The translations under genes were made by a program, and so were the position numbers. A stretch of DNA of 50,816 nt from the NCBI GenBank assembly GCA_026707225.1, contig JAPOXG010000038.1, positions 1-50,816 on the forward strand. The letters run 5' to 3'. Below are positions 26,211-34,910 of this stretch, piece after piece (positions within the stretch are counted from its first letter, which is position 1; each line of letters begins with the position of its first letter). The DNA is from Chloroflexota bacterium (lineage in GTDB: Bacteria > Chloroflexota > Anaerolineae > Aggregatilineales > Phototrophicaceae). The notes under the pieces are model-generated. The model searched no databases. It was not told where the DNA came from and worked only from the letters and a program-made list of their open reading frames with translations.

Positions 26211-27236
26211 TCAAAGTTGCGATGCCTCAAGCCGTTCAGCGTATTGACGATGGTAATAGTCAAGGTATTCGCCCGTTTTGATCTTGCGCCACCACCATTC
26301 ATTTTCCCGGTACCAGTTGACGGCGGTTTCCAGCCCGGCCTCGAAATTGTATTCCAACTGCCAGCCCAGCTCTCGCGCTTTCCCCGCGGACATCGCATAG
26401 CGCCGATCGTGACCTTCGCGGTCCGGGACGTATCGGATCAGCGACTCCGGCTTGCCAAGCAGCTTTAAGATCTGTAGCGTCACATCAATGTTGAATCGCT
26501 GATTCTCTCCCGCCAGATTATAGGCTTCGCCGGATTCGCCGTCGTGCAAGATCCGGTCGACGCCGCGCGCGTGATCATCAACATAGAGCCAATCGCGAAT
26601 CTGTCGGCCATCGCCATATAGCGGCAGCGGTCGGTCGTCTATGGCTTCGGTGGTGAAGAACGGTATCAGCTTTTCCGGGTATTGGTATGGACCGTAGGTA
26701 TTGCTGCCTCTGGTAATGACGGTATCCATGCCATAGGTGACGGCGTAGGCCCGCACCATCAGTTCGCCGCCGGCTTTGCTTGCCGCGTAAGGGCTGTTCG
26801 GGAGGAATCGATCCTCTTCGAGGGAAACGCCATCGTCGATATCGCCGTAGACTTCGTCAGTCGATACCTGGCAGAAGCGCCCGATTCCATGCTTCCGCCC
26901 TTCGTCGAGCAAGATGTAGGCGCCGACCACATCGGTATGAATGAAAGCGTCCGGATCAAGGATGCTGCGATCAACATGGCTTTCCGCGGCGAAGTTGACG
27001 ATGGTGTCAATGGCGAACTGGTCCAGGACGCGCTGAACAGCCATTCGATCGGCCACATCACCACGCGCGAAGCGGTAATTCTCCTCATCGCTGACCGGCA
27101 GCAAATTGTCGATATTCCCGGCGTAGGTCAGCTTGTCGAAGCAGACGATATTATATTCAGGGTATGTCGTCACCATGTGTCGGACGAAGGCGCTGCCGAT
27201 GAAGCCAGCCCCGCCCGTTACTAGAATGTTTTTCAT
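26211..27236 (-). CDS. rmlB: dTDP-glucose 4,6-dehydratase
   Basis: Converts dTDP-glucose to dTDP-4-keto-6-deoxyglucose. The NAD site is TGGAGFIGSAFVRHM, AAESHVDRSI is the RmlB signature, and STDEVYGDI (about 125-133) provides the catalytic Thr-Asp-Glu. Tyr150 and Lys154 are in YAASKAGGE, and RGSNTYGPYQYPEKLIP is conserved. 341 residues is normal. ATG with GGGAG upstream. It sits 31 bases after rmlA. Confidence 0.95.
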   Translation of the reverse strand: MKNILVTGGAGFIGSAFVRHMVTTYPEYNIVCFDKLTYAGNIDNLLPVSDEENYRFARGDVADRMAVQRVLDQFAIDTIVNFAAESHVDRSILDPDAFIHTDVVGAYILLDEGRKHGIGRFCQVSTDEVYGDIDDGVSLEEDRFLPNSPYAASKAGGELMVRAYAVTYGMDTVITRGSNTYGPYQYPEKLIPFFTTEAIDDRPLPLYGDGRQIRDWLYVDDHARGVDRILHDGESGEAYNLAGENQRFNIDVTLQILKLLGKPESLIRYVPDREGHDRRYAMSAGKARELGWQLEYNFEAGLETAVNWYRENEWWWRKIKTGEYLDYYHRQYAERLEASQL

Positions 27237-27267
27237 TGCGCTCCCGCCACGTTATCGCGCTTCGTGC

Positions 27268-28338
27268 TTAAACCCAAAGCGTACTGTGGTCGCCAAGATT
27301 CATTTTGATGCCGCTCGGCTTTACCGCGCTTCTCTTGACAGAAGCGTTTCTGCCGATCAGGCTGTCTCGCAGGGTTCGATCAATGTCAATTACGCTGCTG
27401 TTTTCGAGTATGATGCTGCGCTCAATTTCGCAATTGCGGATTTGACAGCTGTGGTAGATGCTGGTGAATGGACCGATGTAGCTGTTTTCAATCAACGTGC
27501 CCTGGCCGATGACCGTCGGTCCGCGCAGGATGCTGTTGACGATGCGGGCGCCTGCCTGCACGGTCACGCGTGAATCCACAGTCGAGCGCGCGTCGATCTC
27601 TGCGTCGGCGGCGACGCAAGGCACAGTCTCTTCCAGCACGTGGCTATTCGCCTCCAGCATATCCGTCGGCTTGCCGGTGTCAATCCACCAGCCCCGATGA
27701 ATGTGCGGGTAGACGGAATGTCCATGGTCAATAAGCCACTGAATGGCGTCGGTGATTTCGTATTCGCCGCGCGCCGACGGGCGAATCGCATCGACCGCGT
27801 CAAATACGTGATGGTCAAACATATAAATGCCAACCAGCGCCAGGTTGCTCGGTGGCGCGGCGGGCTTTTCGATCAGTCGTTCAATGCTGCCATCGGGGCG
27901 CAGTTGAGCGACGCCATAGGCTGAAGCGTTTTCGACTTCCTTGAGCACGATCTGGCTGTTCCAATCGTTGTCGGCGAAGTCGCGGATCAGTTGGCTGATG
28001 CCGCCTTCAATCACATTGTCACCAAGGAACATCACGAAGGGATCATTCGCCAGGAAATTGCGCGAGATCTTGACGGCGTGCGCCAAACCATCCGGGCTAT
28101 GCTGCGGGATATATGATAGAGAGACGTCCCAGCGCGAGCCATCGCCGAGGGCAGCCTGGATTTCTGGCGCCGTGTGTCCAACGACCATTCCGATTTCGTC
28201 GACGCCGGCATCGCGTATTGCTTCGATGACACGTACCAGCACCGGCTTGTTGGCGACGGGGATCAGCTGCTTGGCGCGGGTGTAGGTCAACGGGTAGAGG
28301 CGCGTTCCTTTGCCGCCACTGAGGATTAATCCCTTCAT
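27268..28338 (-). CDS. rmlA: Glucose-1-phosphate thymidylyltransferase, long form
   Basis: Joins dTTP and glucose-1-phosphate to dTDP-glucose. The nucleotidyl-transfer loop LSGGKGTRLYPLTYTRAKQL begins at residue 5, and FLGDNVIEGG and EKPAAPPSNLALVGIY follow. After about residue 240 a left-handed beta-helix of hexapeptide-like turns is seen (TVDSRVTVQAGARIVNS, GPTVIGQGTLIENSYIG). This makes it the long RmlA type of about 355 residues common in actinobacteria, Chloroflexota and archaea, rather than the 290-residue enterobacterial form. ATG at 28338 is chosen. A longer in-frame reading to 28722 runs through the neighbouring gene antisense and in a different composition, and is rejected. Confidence 0.93.
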   Translation of the reverse strand: MKGLILSGGKGTRLYPLTYTRAKQLIPVANKPVLVRVIEAIRDAGVDEIGMVVGHTAPEIQAALGDGSRWDVSLSYIPQHSPDGLAHAVKISRNFLANDPFVMFLGDNVIEGGISQLIRDFADNDWNSQIVLKEVENASAYGVAQLRPDGSIERLIEKPAAPPSNLALVGIYMFDHHVFDAVDAIRPSARGEYEITDAIQWLIDHGHSVYPHIHRGWWIDTGKPTDMLEANSHVLEETVPCVAADAEIDARSTVDSRVTVQAGARIVNSILRGPTVIGQGTLIENSYIGPFTSIYHSCQIRNCEIERSIILENSSVIDIDRTLRDSLIGRNASVKRSAVKPSGIKMNLGDHSTLWV

Positions 28339-28421
28339 TGTCGCTTCAGTCTCCCATTTCGCTGGAAGATGCTTGCGCCGCCAGGACGTTCGCGTGAAAA
28401 AAGCAGGGAAATGGCCCGGCG

Positions 28422-29075
28422 TCAGTAGGCGACTTGGTTGTCGCGCGGAGCGTCGGTCAGCACAGCGCCAACGACTCGTACATGGACGCGTTCCAAAGCT
28501 TGCCGCGCTTGCGCCGTGTGGTCGCGCCGCGTTTCGCCAGCGCGAATTGCCAACAGGGCGCCGTCCAGCTTGATGCCCAATAGCGCCGCATCGGTGGCCG
28601 CGAGCACCGGCGGGCTGTCGAACAGCACATAATCGGCGCGCTGCTTCAAAGCCGCAATGATCTCGTTGATGCGCTGTCCTCCGAGCAGATCGGCCGGGTT
28701 GGGCGGCAATGCCCCGGCGCAAATGATCTCGAGCCCATCCACGGCCGTCGCTTGCAATGGCGGGTCGCTGATGGCGCCGTCATCCACCATCATGCTGCTT
28801 AACCCGCGATTGCTATCAAGATCCCATAGCTCATGCTGTTTGGGCTGCCTCAGATCTGCGTCCACCAAAATTGTCCTGTTGCCGCTTTGGGCGAAAGTAA
28901 CAGCGAGGTTCGCCAGCGTAACACTCTTCTGATCGTCGCGGGCAGCCGATGTGACGAGAAGCGTCTGGATCGGGCTCTCGACGCTGCTGAACATCAAATT
29001 GGTCCGGAGGCTTCGATAAGCTTCGGAGGCGGCGGAACGCGGCTGCGTAAGCGTAATGAGGTTTGTATTCGCCAT
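28422..29075 (-). CDS. CpsD/CapB-family tyrosine-kinase-like ATPase with altered P-loop
   Basis: A 217-residue protein of the bacterial tyrosine-kinase/Wzc ATPase fold. It has the N-terminal AYRSLRTNLMF (19-29), the Walker A' block ILVDADLRQPKQ (69-80) and Walker B YVLFDSPPVLAATDAAL. The Walker A position reads SAARDDQKSVTLANLA (43-58), where the family has SxxPGEGKSTxxANLA. Lys50 and Ser51 remain, but both glycines and the threonine are replaced. There is no tyrosine-rich C-terminal tail; only the very last residue is Tyr. First gene of the surface-glycan operon, paired functionally with the Wzz-like protein at 20.9 kb. Activity as a kinase is doubtful. Confidence 0.82.
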   Translation of the reverse strand: MANTNLITLTQPRSAASEAYRSLRTNLMFSSVESPIQTLLVTSAARDDQKSVTLANLAVTFAQSGNRTILVDADLRQPKQHELWDLDSNRGLSSMMVDDGAISDPPLQATAVDGLEIICAGALPPNPADLLGGQRINEIIAALKQRADYVLFDSPPVLAATDAALLGIKLDGALLAIRAGETRRDHTAQARQALERVHVRVVGAVLTDAPRDNQVAY

Positions 29076-29191
29076 GATTGATCCTAAGTTCGGCGCATAG
29101 CCTTTTCTCGTCTATTTTAATTCATCGCGCGCATTGAAATCATGAATTTCATCCCCGGTCATCGTAGCTACATCGGCCTCGGCTCAAACCC

Positions 29192-30064
29192 TCAAAACGA
29201 AGCAACGCCGAGATCCAGTTGTACGCGCCGCAGCGGTCTTGCGTCGAAGGCGGCCGCGACTTCGCGCAGCGTCTTGCCTTCTGTCGGATGAACATAGTCT
29301 GGCGCGAGATCGGCCAGGGGGACGGCCACATGGGCGAATCGCGTGATGTCACCGTCCGGGATACGCCAGGGTTTACACCCGTATTCAAGGGCTTCATCGT
29401 TCCATAGCGAAATATCTAAATCAATGGTCCGCGGCGCGTTCTTGTTCTGCGGATCGCGAACACGCTGTTGATCAGCCTCAATCCGGTCAATGACAGCGGA
29501 TTTGAATTCAGAAGGACTGCGCCAGGTATGTATCTTGACCGCCAAATTCAGGAAATGCCGCTGCTCAGAGGAGCCCTGCGGCGGCGAAAGATAAACCGGC
29601 GAAATACATAGAACGGTCGTATAGCGGCGCAACAGACGGACGGCTTCGACGATATTTTCATTTGGGCTGATATTGGAGCCAAGTGACAGAAACGCGATGT
29701 TTCCTTCATAGTCAGCGGGGCGCCTCACGATGTGAATGCCCACAGCATCGGACCGCCGCAGCGCGCCCGGTTTATGTACGCGCACTTCAATATGCGGGGC
29801 TTTGAAATCGAACACCGCCAGGCGCGCAATCTCCTCCGCGAGCTTTTCCAACAGGGCAAAGCGCGACGCTTCTACAAATTGGATAATCGCCTTGACAATG
29901 GTCCGATAATTGAAGGCGTCGCTTGGATTGTCAGTTTCGCCGGCGCGGCGCTCCTCCAAGCCGATGCGCAGGCTGACCACGATATCCTGTGGCGCGTCAA
30001 GCTCATGAGGGCTGAAACCGATAATCGCGCGCAAACGCAGATTCCTGACTTCGATAAGGTCCAT
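29192..30064 (-). CDS. folB-folK: Fused dihydroneopterin aldolase / HPPK (FolB-FolK)
   Basis: A 290-residue bifunctional folate enzyme. Residues 1-115 are FolB: IEVRNLRLRAIIGFSPHE, then FALLEKLAEEIARLAV with the catalytic lysine, then IEVRVHKPGALR. Residues about 124-270 are 6-hydroxymethyl-7,8-dihydropterin pyrophosphokinase: FLSLGSNISPNENIVEAV, SPVYLSPPQG, and the metal-binding RTIDLDISLWND. Together they convert dihydroneopterin to the pyrophosphate used by dihydropteroate synthase. It lies divergently from folE, which makes the precursor. Confidence 0.92.
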   Translation of the reverse strand: MDLIEVRNLRLRAIIGFSPHELDAPQDIVVSLRIGLEERRAGETDNPSDAFNYRTIVKAIIQFVEASRFALLEKLAEEIARLAVFDFKAPHIEVRVHKPGALRRSDAVGIHIVRRPADYEGNIAFLSLGSNISPNENIVEAVRLLRRYTTVLCISPVYLSPPQGSSEQRHFLNLAVKIHTWRSPSEFKSAVIDRIEADQQRVRDPQNKNAPRTIDLDISLWNDEALEYGCKPWRIPDGDITRFAHVAVPLADLAPDYVHPTEGKTLREVAAAFDARPLRRVQLDLGVASF

Positions 30065-30205
30065 TGAATCGACTCGTCAGCTTCATCCGTAGGCAGTTTA
30101 GCACGGAAAGCGATATCGAAACTTGCGGATTCGCAGCCATTGATTTGGATTCGCAGATCGAAATTATGAAATCGGCAGAGGAAGCGTTATCATATTTGAT
30201 GTGAC

Positions 30206-30235
30206 TTGAGTTCATTAACTTGAGCTTTCTATAAT
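30206..30235 (+). promoter_or_regulatory. Promoter of folE
   Basis: TTGAGT (30206-30211), 18 bases, TATAAT (30230-30235). Transcription would begin about 60 bases before the folE start. Confidence 0.6.
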
Positions 30236-30305
30236 TTGGATTGGCGCGACAGATTCAGAAGCAAGCCTCTTATGGCTTAGCCGCCCAGTAACAGCATTAC
30301 CGACT

Positions 30306-31001
30306 GTGGAAACAGATTGGCTTAAGATGGACAGCTATGAAACGCAAGTGGTCGCCGCAGCGGATGGTGACATTCAGAAGAAACTTGAATCAGAAACCTT
30401 GTTGAGCCGATTCGGTCTGGATGCCGAATCTGTAGATCAGGCGGCGGTCGAGAAGGCTGTATTAAAGATGTTGTACGCAATTGGCGAAGACCCGGGTCGA
30501 CAAGGTTTGTTGGAAACACCAAGGCGCGTGGCGAAGGCTTACCAGGAATTAGTGAGCGGATATACCACCGACCCGGTTGAATTGCTCAACAATGCCATCT
30601 TTGATGTCGCCTACGATGATATGGTGGTCGTCAGCAATATCGAGTATTACAGCCTGTGCGAACATCATATGCTGCCTTTTGTCGGCCACGCGCACGTTGG
30701 ATATTTGCCTAAAGACAAAGTCGTCGGGCTCAGCAAGATTCCGCGAATTGTAGATATGTTTTCGCGTCGCTTGCAGGTGCAGGAACGCCTCACTCGGCAG
30801 ATCGCGGAGTTCCTCGTCGAAGTATTGAATCCGCGCGGGGTTGCCGTCGTCATGACGGCGCAGCACATGTGCTCGATGATACGCGGCGTGATGAAGCATG
30901 ACGCGAACATGACCACCAGCGCCATGCTCGGCGATTTCCGCCACAATCACGATACGCGCAACGAATTCCTCATGCATGTTCAAAGGTCCACATCCGAATA
31001 G
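30306..31001 (+). CDS. folE: GTP cyclohydrolase I
   Basis: Converts GTP to dihydroneopterin triphosphate, the first step of folate synthesis. The zinc ligands are Cys118 and His121 in [20 protein letters not shown] and Cys189 in [11 protein letters not shown], so this is the zinc-dependent type IA enzyme. [20 protein letters not shown] and the C-terminal [12 protein letters not shown] are standard. Length of up to 231 residues is normal. The start is uncertain: GTG at 30306 or ATG at 30327, neither with a good ribosome-binding site. Confidence 0.94.
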   Translation: METDWLKMDSYETQVVAAADGDIQKKLESETLLSRFGLDAESVDQAAVEKAVLKMLYAIGEDPGRQGLLETPRRVAKAYQELVSGYTTDPVELLNNAIFDVAYDDMVVVSNIEYYSLCEHHMLPFVGHAHVGYLPKDKVVGLSKIPRIVDMFSRRLQVQERLTRQIAEFLVEVLNPRGVAVVMTAQHMCSMIRGVMKHDANMTTSAMLGDFRHNHDTRNEFLMHVQRSTSE

Positions 31002-31068
31002 AATCATTCGGCGCGGCTGGAACTTGAGGGCGGTGGATGCAATTCGGTTCCGCCGCTCCGTTTTTGAA

Positions 31069-31096
31069 TTGCGCCCTTCGCCTGCTGTGATATACT
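31069..31096 (+). promoter_or_regulatory. Promoter of the SAM riboswitch-metK transcript
   Basis: TTGCGC (31069-31074), 16 bases, TATACT (31091-31096). It would start transcription about 20 bases before the riboswitch P1 stem. Confidence 0.55.
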
Positions 31097-31128
31097 CTAA
31101 CATGTCGTGGGCACTGAGGCTCGCGGCA

Positions 31129-31230
31129 CTCATCAAGAGCGAGTGAGAGAACCGGCTCAGCGAACTCGCGGCAACCCCCGGGCAACGGGACGGTGCTAAG
31201 TCCGGCAGGGTACCAACTCTGGCAGATGAG
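31129..31230 (+). ncRNA. SAM riboswitch aptamer (SAM-I/SAM-IV clan)
   Basis: P1 is closed by CTCATC (31129-31134) with GATGAG (31225-31230). ATCAAGAG follows the 5' P1 strand as in SAM-I. P2 forms from GCGAGT and ACTCGC, and GGCAACC follows P2. A CCCG..CGGG stem makes P3, and then comes the hallmark core GGTGCTAAGTCCGGCAGG. All conserved parts are in order directly upstream of metK, as expected for SAM feedback. SAM-I versus SAM-IV was not settled by eye. Confidence 0.88.
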
Positions 31231-31251
31231 CGTACGAGAATGCGAACTTTC

Positions 31252-31281
31252 GACGCCCGCTGCCCCGCAAGGCGTCTTTTT
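31252..31281 (+). terminator. Intrinsic terminator of the SAM riboswitch
   Basis: GACGCC (31252-31257) and GGCGTC (31271-31276) form a 6-bp GC-rich stem followed at once by TTTTT (31277-31281), 22 bases before the metK start. This is the expression platform that would stop transcription when SAM is bound. Confidence 0.8.
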
Positions 31282-31303
31282 CATTGCCCGAGAAAGGACA
31301 AAC

Positions 31304-32518
31304 ATGTCGACGACATTCATGAATTCCCCACGATATTTATTCACATCGGAATCTGTTTCCGAGGGGCATCCCGATAAAATGTGCGACCAGATCAGCGACG
31401 CGGTGCTGGACGCGATTCTGGCCGAGGATCCGCTGGCGCGGGTGGCTTGCGAAGTCGCGACAACGACCGGCTTGGTCGTCGTCATGGGCGAGATCACGAC
31501 CAGAGCCTACGTTGACATCGACAGCATTGTTCGCGACACGATTCGGGATATCGGTTATACGCATTCGGACTTCGGATTCGACGCCGAGACCTGTGGCGTG
31601 CTGATTTCGATCAAAGAGCAGTCGGATGATATCAAGCAGGGCGTCGATACAGCGCTGGAAGCGCGCGAGGGCGGTCCATCCGAAGCCGGCGTCGATTCCA
31701 CCGGCGCTGGCGATCAGGGCATGATGATCGGCTTCGCCTGCGATGAAACGGAAGAGTTGATGCCCCTAACCGCGTCGCTCTCGCACGGGCTAATGCGCCG
31801 GCTTGCGGTTGCGCGCAAGACTGGTGAAATCGCTTGGCTGCGTCCCGATTCAAAGTGCCAGGTCACGGTCGAGTATGCCTATGGACGACCGAGGCGCGCG
31901 GACACCATCGTGCTGTCGACGCAGCACGCGCCGGAAATCTCCCAATCCGAGATCCGCTGCCAGATCATCGATTTCATTCAGCGGGACGCGGATTGCGGCA
32001 AGTGGATCGACGAGCGCACGACTTACCACATTAATCCTTCGGGGCGCTTCGTCACTGGCGGCCCCCTGGGGGACGCCGGTTTGACCGGGCGCAAGATCAT
32101 GGTCGACACTTATGGCGGCGTCGCCCGGCACGGCGGTGGCGCTTTTTCGGGCAAGGACGGGACAAAGGTTGATCGCAGCGCGGCTTATATGGCGCGTTAT
32201 GTGGCCAAGAATATCGTCAAAGCGGGACTCGCCGACCGCTTTGAGCTTCAGGTTTCTTACGCCATCGGCAAAGCGGAACCGACATCGCTGTCCGTCGAGA
32301 CCTTTGGCACGGGCCGGATTGGCGACGACCATATCAGTTCGCTGATCGTGAATCATTTCGATTTGCGCCCTGCCGCGATTATCCGTGAGTTGGGGCTGAG
32401 GCGGCCCATCTTCAAGCAGGTGGCGGCTTACGGACACTTTGGCCGGGAAGATGTGGACGCGCCTTGGGAAAAGACTGACCAAGCCGCGATTCTGAAATCC
32501 GAAGCTGGTATGGCTTGA
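31304..32518 (+). CDS. metK: S-adenosylmethionine synthetase
   Basis: Makes SAM from methionine and [23 protein letters not shown] is at the N-terminus (GHPDK 21-25), the loop [18 protein letters not shown] near 132-149, and [20 protein letters not shown] near 290. 404 residues is normal. ATG at 31304 is chosen because it has AAGGA about 7 bases upstream and the terminator lies before it. An upstream ATG would place the terminator inside the gene. A methyltransferase gene follows after 28 bases and is probably under the same riboswitch. Confidence 0.97.
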   Translation: MSTTFMNSPRYLFTSESVSEGHPDKMCDQISDAVLDAILAEDPLARVACEVATTTGLVVVMGEITTRAYVDIDSIVRDTIRDIGYTHSDFGFDAETCGVLISIKEQSDDIKQGVDTALEAREGGPSEAGVDSTGAGDQGMMIGFACDETEELMPLTASLSHGLMRRLAVARKTGEIAWLRPDSKCQVTVEYAYGRPRRADTIVLSTQHAPEISQSEIRCQIIDFIQRDADCGKWIDERTTYHINPSGRFVTGGPLGDAGLTGRKIMVDTYGGVARHGGGAFSGKDGTKVDRSAAYMARYVAKNIVKAGLADRFELQVSYAIGKAEPTSLSVETFGTGRIGDDHISSLIVNHFDLRPAAIIRELGLRRPIFKQVAAYGHFGREDVDAPWEKTDQAAILKSEAGMA

Positions 32519-32546
32519 GCTTTTGGCTGGCGGCCGGAGGCCACTC

Positions 32547-33443
32547 ATGACCGAAGGACCGCGGATCTGCGACTACGGAGATTCGACCTATCGGCTGGAC
32601 TTCTGGGAAGGGCAGGGGCGCGATTACGAAGACGCGGTCGAGCGACGCGTATTGCGGCAGGCGCTGCCAGCCGGCGGGTCCCGGCTGCTTGAAATCGGGG
32701 CGGGCTTCGGGCGAATCACCAATGAGTATCGTATGTTTGACCAAGTCGTGCTGCTTGATTACTCGCTGGAGCAATTGCAGTACGCGCGCGCGAATCACGG
32801 CGATGACGGTTTCCTCTATGTAGCAGCCGATGCCTACCGCATGCCCTTTTGGCCTCGCTCCTTTGACGCGGCGACGATGATCCGCGTCATTCATCACTTT
32901 GAAAACCTCCCGGCAGTAATCGGGCAGGTACGGGAAGTGCTCGCGGAAGGTGGCGCCTTCATCCTCGAATATGCCAACAAGCGCAATCTGAAGGCGATGT
33001 TGCGACATCTTGTCGGTTCCAACAGCTGGAATCCCTATACGCTGGATCCGATCGAATTCGTCGAATTAAACTTCAACTTTCACCCGGAATTCGTGCAGCG
33101 AGAAGTTGCAAAATTGGGATTCGAAACGCGCCGGGTCGTGCCTGTCTCATGGTTTCGTCTGGGACTGTTGAAACGCGCGCTTCCACTGCGCCTTCTCACC
33201 GGTCTCGATTCGATCTTGCAGCGTTGCGGCTGGGCGATCTCTCCCAGTGTCTTTCTTGAACTGCGCCTGCCAGGCGCGCCGAACAATCGCGCAGCGCCGT
33301 CATCGGCGGATCCGCTGGATATTCTGCGCTGCCCGCAGTCAGGCACGCTCTTGCGGAGTGATGGGTATGTGTTGTTCAGCGAAAGCGGAACCCGCTGGGG
33401 GATCCGCGACGGCGTCTACGACTTCCGCCAGCCGCTGGATTAA
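32547..33443 (+). CDS. SAM-dependent methyltransferase with C-terminal Trm112-like domain
   Basis: A 298-residue protein. The methyltransferase fold is clear: SRLLEIGAGFGRITNEY, the acidic VLLDYSLEQLQYARAN, and FDAATMIRVIHHFENLPAV, where other family members have similar H-H-F residues. A final domain of about 45 residues starts DPLDILRCPQSGTLLRSDG and ends WGIRDGVYDFRQ, as in Trm112/UPF0434 proteins, but only one cysteine of the zinc site is left. Trm112 proteins activate methyltransferases acting on tRNA and translation factors; here the part is fused. ATG with GGAGG upstream. It lies 28 bases behind metK. Substrate unknown; a quinone or lipid methylase is an alternative. Confidence 0.78.
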   Translation: MTEGPRICDYGDSTYRLDFWEGQGRDYEDAVERRVLRQALPAGGSRLLEIGAGFGRITNEYRMFDQVVLLDYSLEQLQYARANHGDDGFLYVAADAYRMPFWPRSFDAATMIRVIHHFENLPAVIGQVREVLAEGGAFILEYANKRNLKAMLRHLVGSNSWNPYTLDPIEFVELNFNFHPEFVQREVAKLGFETRRVVPVSWFRLGLLKRALPLRLLTGLDSILQRCGWAISPSVFLELRLPGAPNNRAAPSSADPLDILRCPQSGTLLRSDGYVLFSESGTRWGIRDGVYDFRQPLD

Positions 33444-33463
33444 TTGGACCAACTGAAGTCGCC

Positions 33464-34843
33464 TCAGGGCACTGGTTCGTGCCGCAGCCTTTCCCAGAGC
33501 TCGACGTTGCGCTGGACCAAGCCGGAAATCGCGCCATGTCCGAAGCCTGCCACCACGGTCTGTACCCGGTCGTTGAACGGCTCGATCCAGCGCTTGTCCA
33601 AGCCATCGTAGCCAACAGCCGCCCCAACGATGCTGGCCGCCGTACCGGATGTGCAGTCCGTGTCCATCCCACACATCACCGCTGTGGTAATCGTCTTGCT
33701 GTAATCGAGCTGAGCGTGAAGCAGAGACAGGACAACAAAGCCCATGTTGTGAAGCGAGTGGAGGAAGGGCAAGTGACCATACTTGTTGTATATGCGATCG
33801 CAGACCGACACCCAGTCTCGGTCGGTATCGTACCACTTGGTGACTTCATGAATGACATTCGCCAGGCGCGAACGCCGCGGAATCACCGAAAGCCCGCCAG
33901 CGAGAATTGTCTCGACGGTTGGGTCGCGGCTTAGCGCGGCGCTTAGGGCGCCAGCGACGAACATCGAGCTGTAGACGCCGTTCTTCACCGCGTTCAGCGT
34001 CACTTCTCGATAGGCGATGCGGGCGGCGCGGCGCGGATCAGCCGGCGCGATATAGCCCCAGAAATCGGCTCGTATCGCCGTATTGATGCCTTCGCGCAAA
34101 GGATTAATCTTGGTCGGGAATTCAGCGATCTGCTCTTCCGCCGGTCGGTCGTCGGTGAGGTTGACCATGTGATAATACGACTGGCGCGTGCAAGACCACA
34201 GCCAATGGTAGGGTATGTTCCGCAAGTGGTTGTTGGCCACATCCAGTTTGCTAAAGTTCAATCCGTGCTGTTCCAGCAGCATCATGCCCAGAATCGTGTA
34301 GTGGATATCGTCATCGGGCTCGGCGTATTGAATGTTGCCCAAGGTTGAAGGTTTGCAGCGCAGCGTGATTCCCAAGGCCGGCGATTCATGTGGCACCCAG
34401 TCATTCAGCGGATAGGCATCCAGACTCTCCAGGTAGCGCTTGATAAACTTCCGGTCTTTGCGCATCTCGAGCGGCTTGCCCAAAACAACACCGCCGATGC
34501 GGCCGTACCAGGCGCCTTTAATTCTTTCGGCGTATTCGCGCTCGCTCAATGGCTGAAGCGGCGGTGGATCGGGCGCGTCGGCGATGATCGATTCGAAGTC
34601 GTCCGGCTCGCTGAACGGGTAATCCTCGCGAATGCCTCGCTCCCGAATCGCCCAGAGCGCGTTGTAAGCTGCTTCCCAGTCCGCTTCCGTCAGCGTCGAT
34701 CGGTCTACGGCCTGTCGCACAGAATTGGGCAGATAGCAGGCCGTAAAGTCGGGTTCTATCGTGTCGCCCACCGGATAGCCTTCTTCATAAAGCTGAAGGT
34801 ACTCCATGGAAAAAAGCTGCTGCCAATTGGCGAATCCCGGCAT
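33464..34843 (-). CDS. ADP-ribosylglycohydrolase family protein
   Basis: 459 residues. The family domain begins near 118 with IKGAWYGRIGGVVLGKPLE. The first metal-binding acidic set is EPDDDIHYT near 177, and the second is CGMDTDCTSGTAASIVGA near 388. These are the di-magnesium sites of ADP-ribosylarginine hydrolase/DraG-type enzymes. About 115 extra N-terminal residues precede the domain. Such enzymes remove ADP-ribose from proteins or hydrolyse related N-glycosides. ATG with AGGAG 8 bases upstream. The isomerase gene lies just upstream on the same strand (67-base gap), suggesting a sugar-handling unit. Confidence 0.85.
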   Translation of the reverse strand: MPGFANWQQLFSMEYLQLYEEGYPVGDTIEPDFTACYLPNSVRQAVDRSTLTEADWEAAYNALWAIRERGIREDYPFSEPDDFESIIADAPDPPPLQPLSEREYAERIKGAWYGRIGGVVLGKPLEMRKDRKFIKRYLESLDAYPLNDWVPHESPALGITLRCKPSTLGNIQYAEPDDDIHYTILGMMLLEQHGLNFSKLDVANNHLRNIPYHWLWSCTRQSYYHMVNLTDDRPAEEQIAEFPTKINPLREGINTAIRADFWGYIAPADPRRAARIAYREVTLNAVKNGVYSSMFVAGALSAALSRDPTVETILAGGLSVIPRRSRLANVIHEVTKWYDTDRDWVSVCDRIYNKYGHLPFLHSLHNMGFVVLSLLHAQLDYSKTITTAVMCGMDTDCTSGTAASIVGAAVGYDGLDKRWIEPFNDRVQTVVAGFGHGAISGLVQRNVELWERLRHEPVP

Positions 34844-34910
34844 CGCAATGGCTCCTGTCTACTAGGTTGGTTCTCAATCACGCCACGATCACGTTTTCGG
34901 CAATTTCGCG

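Noticed and set aside
28339..28722. N-terminal extension of rmlA by 128 codons
   Set aside because: It is the wrong frame of the CpsD-like gene and its spacer. RmlA homologs start at MKGLILSGGKGT.
31193..31303. N-terminal extension of metK by 37 codons
   Set aside because: It would be encoded by the riboswitch and terminator hairpin. The ATG at 31304 has a ribosome-binding site and the normal protein start.
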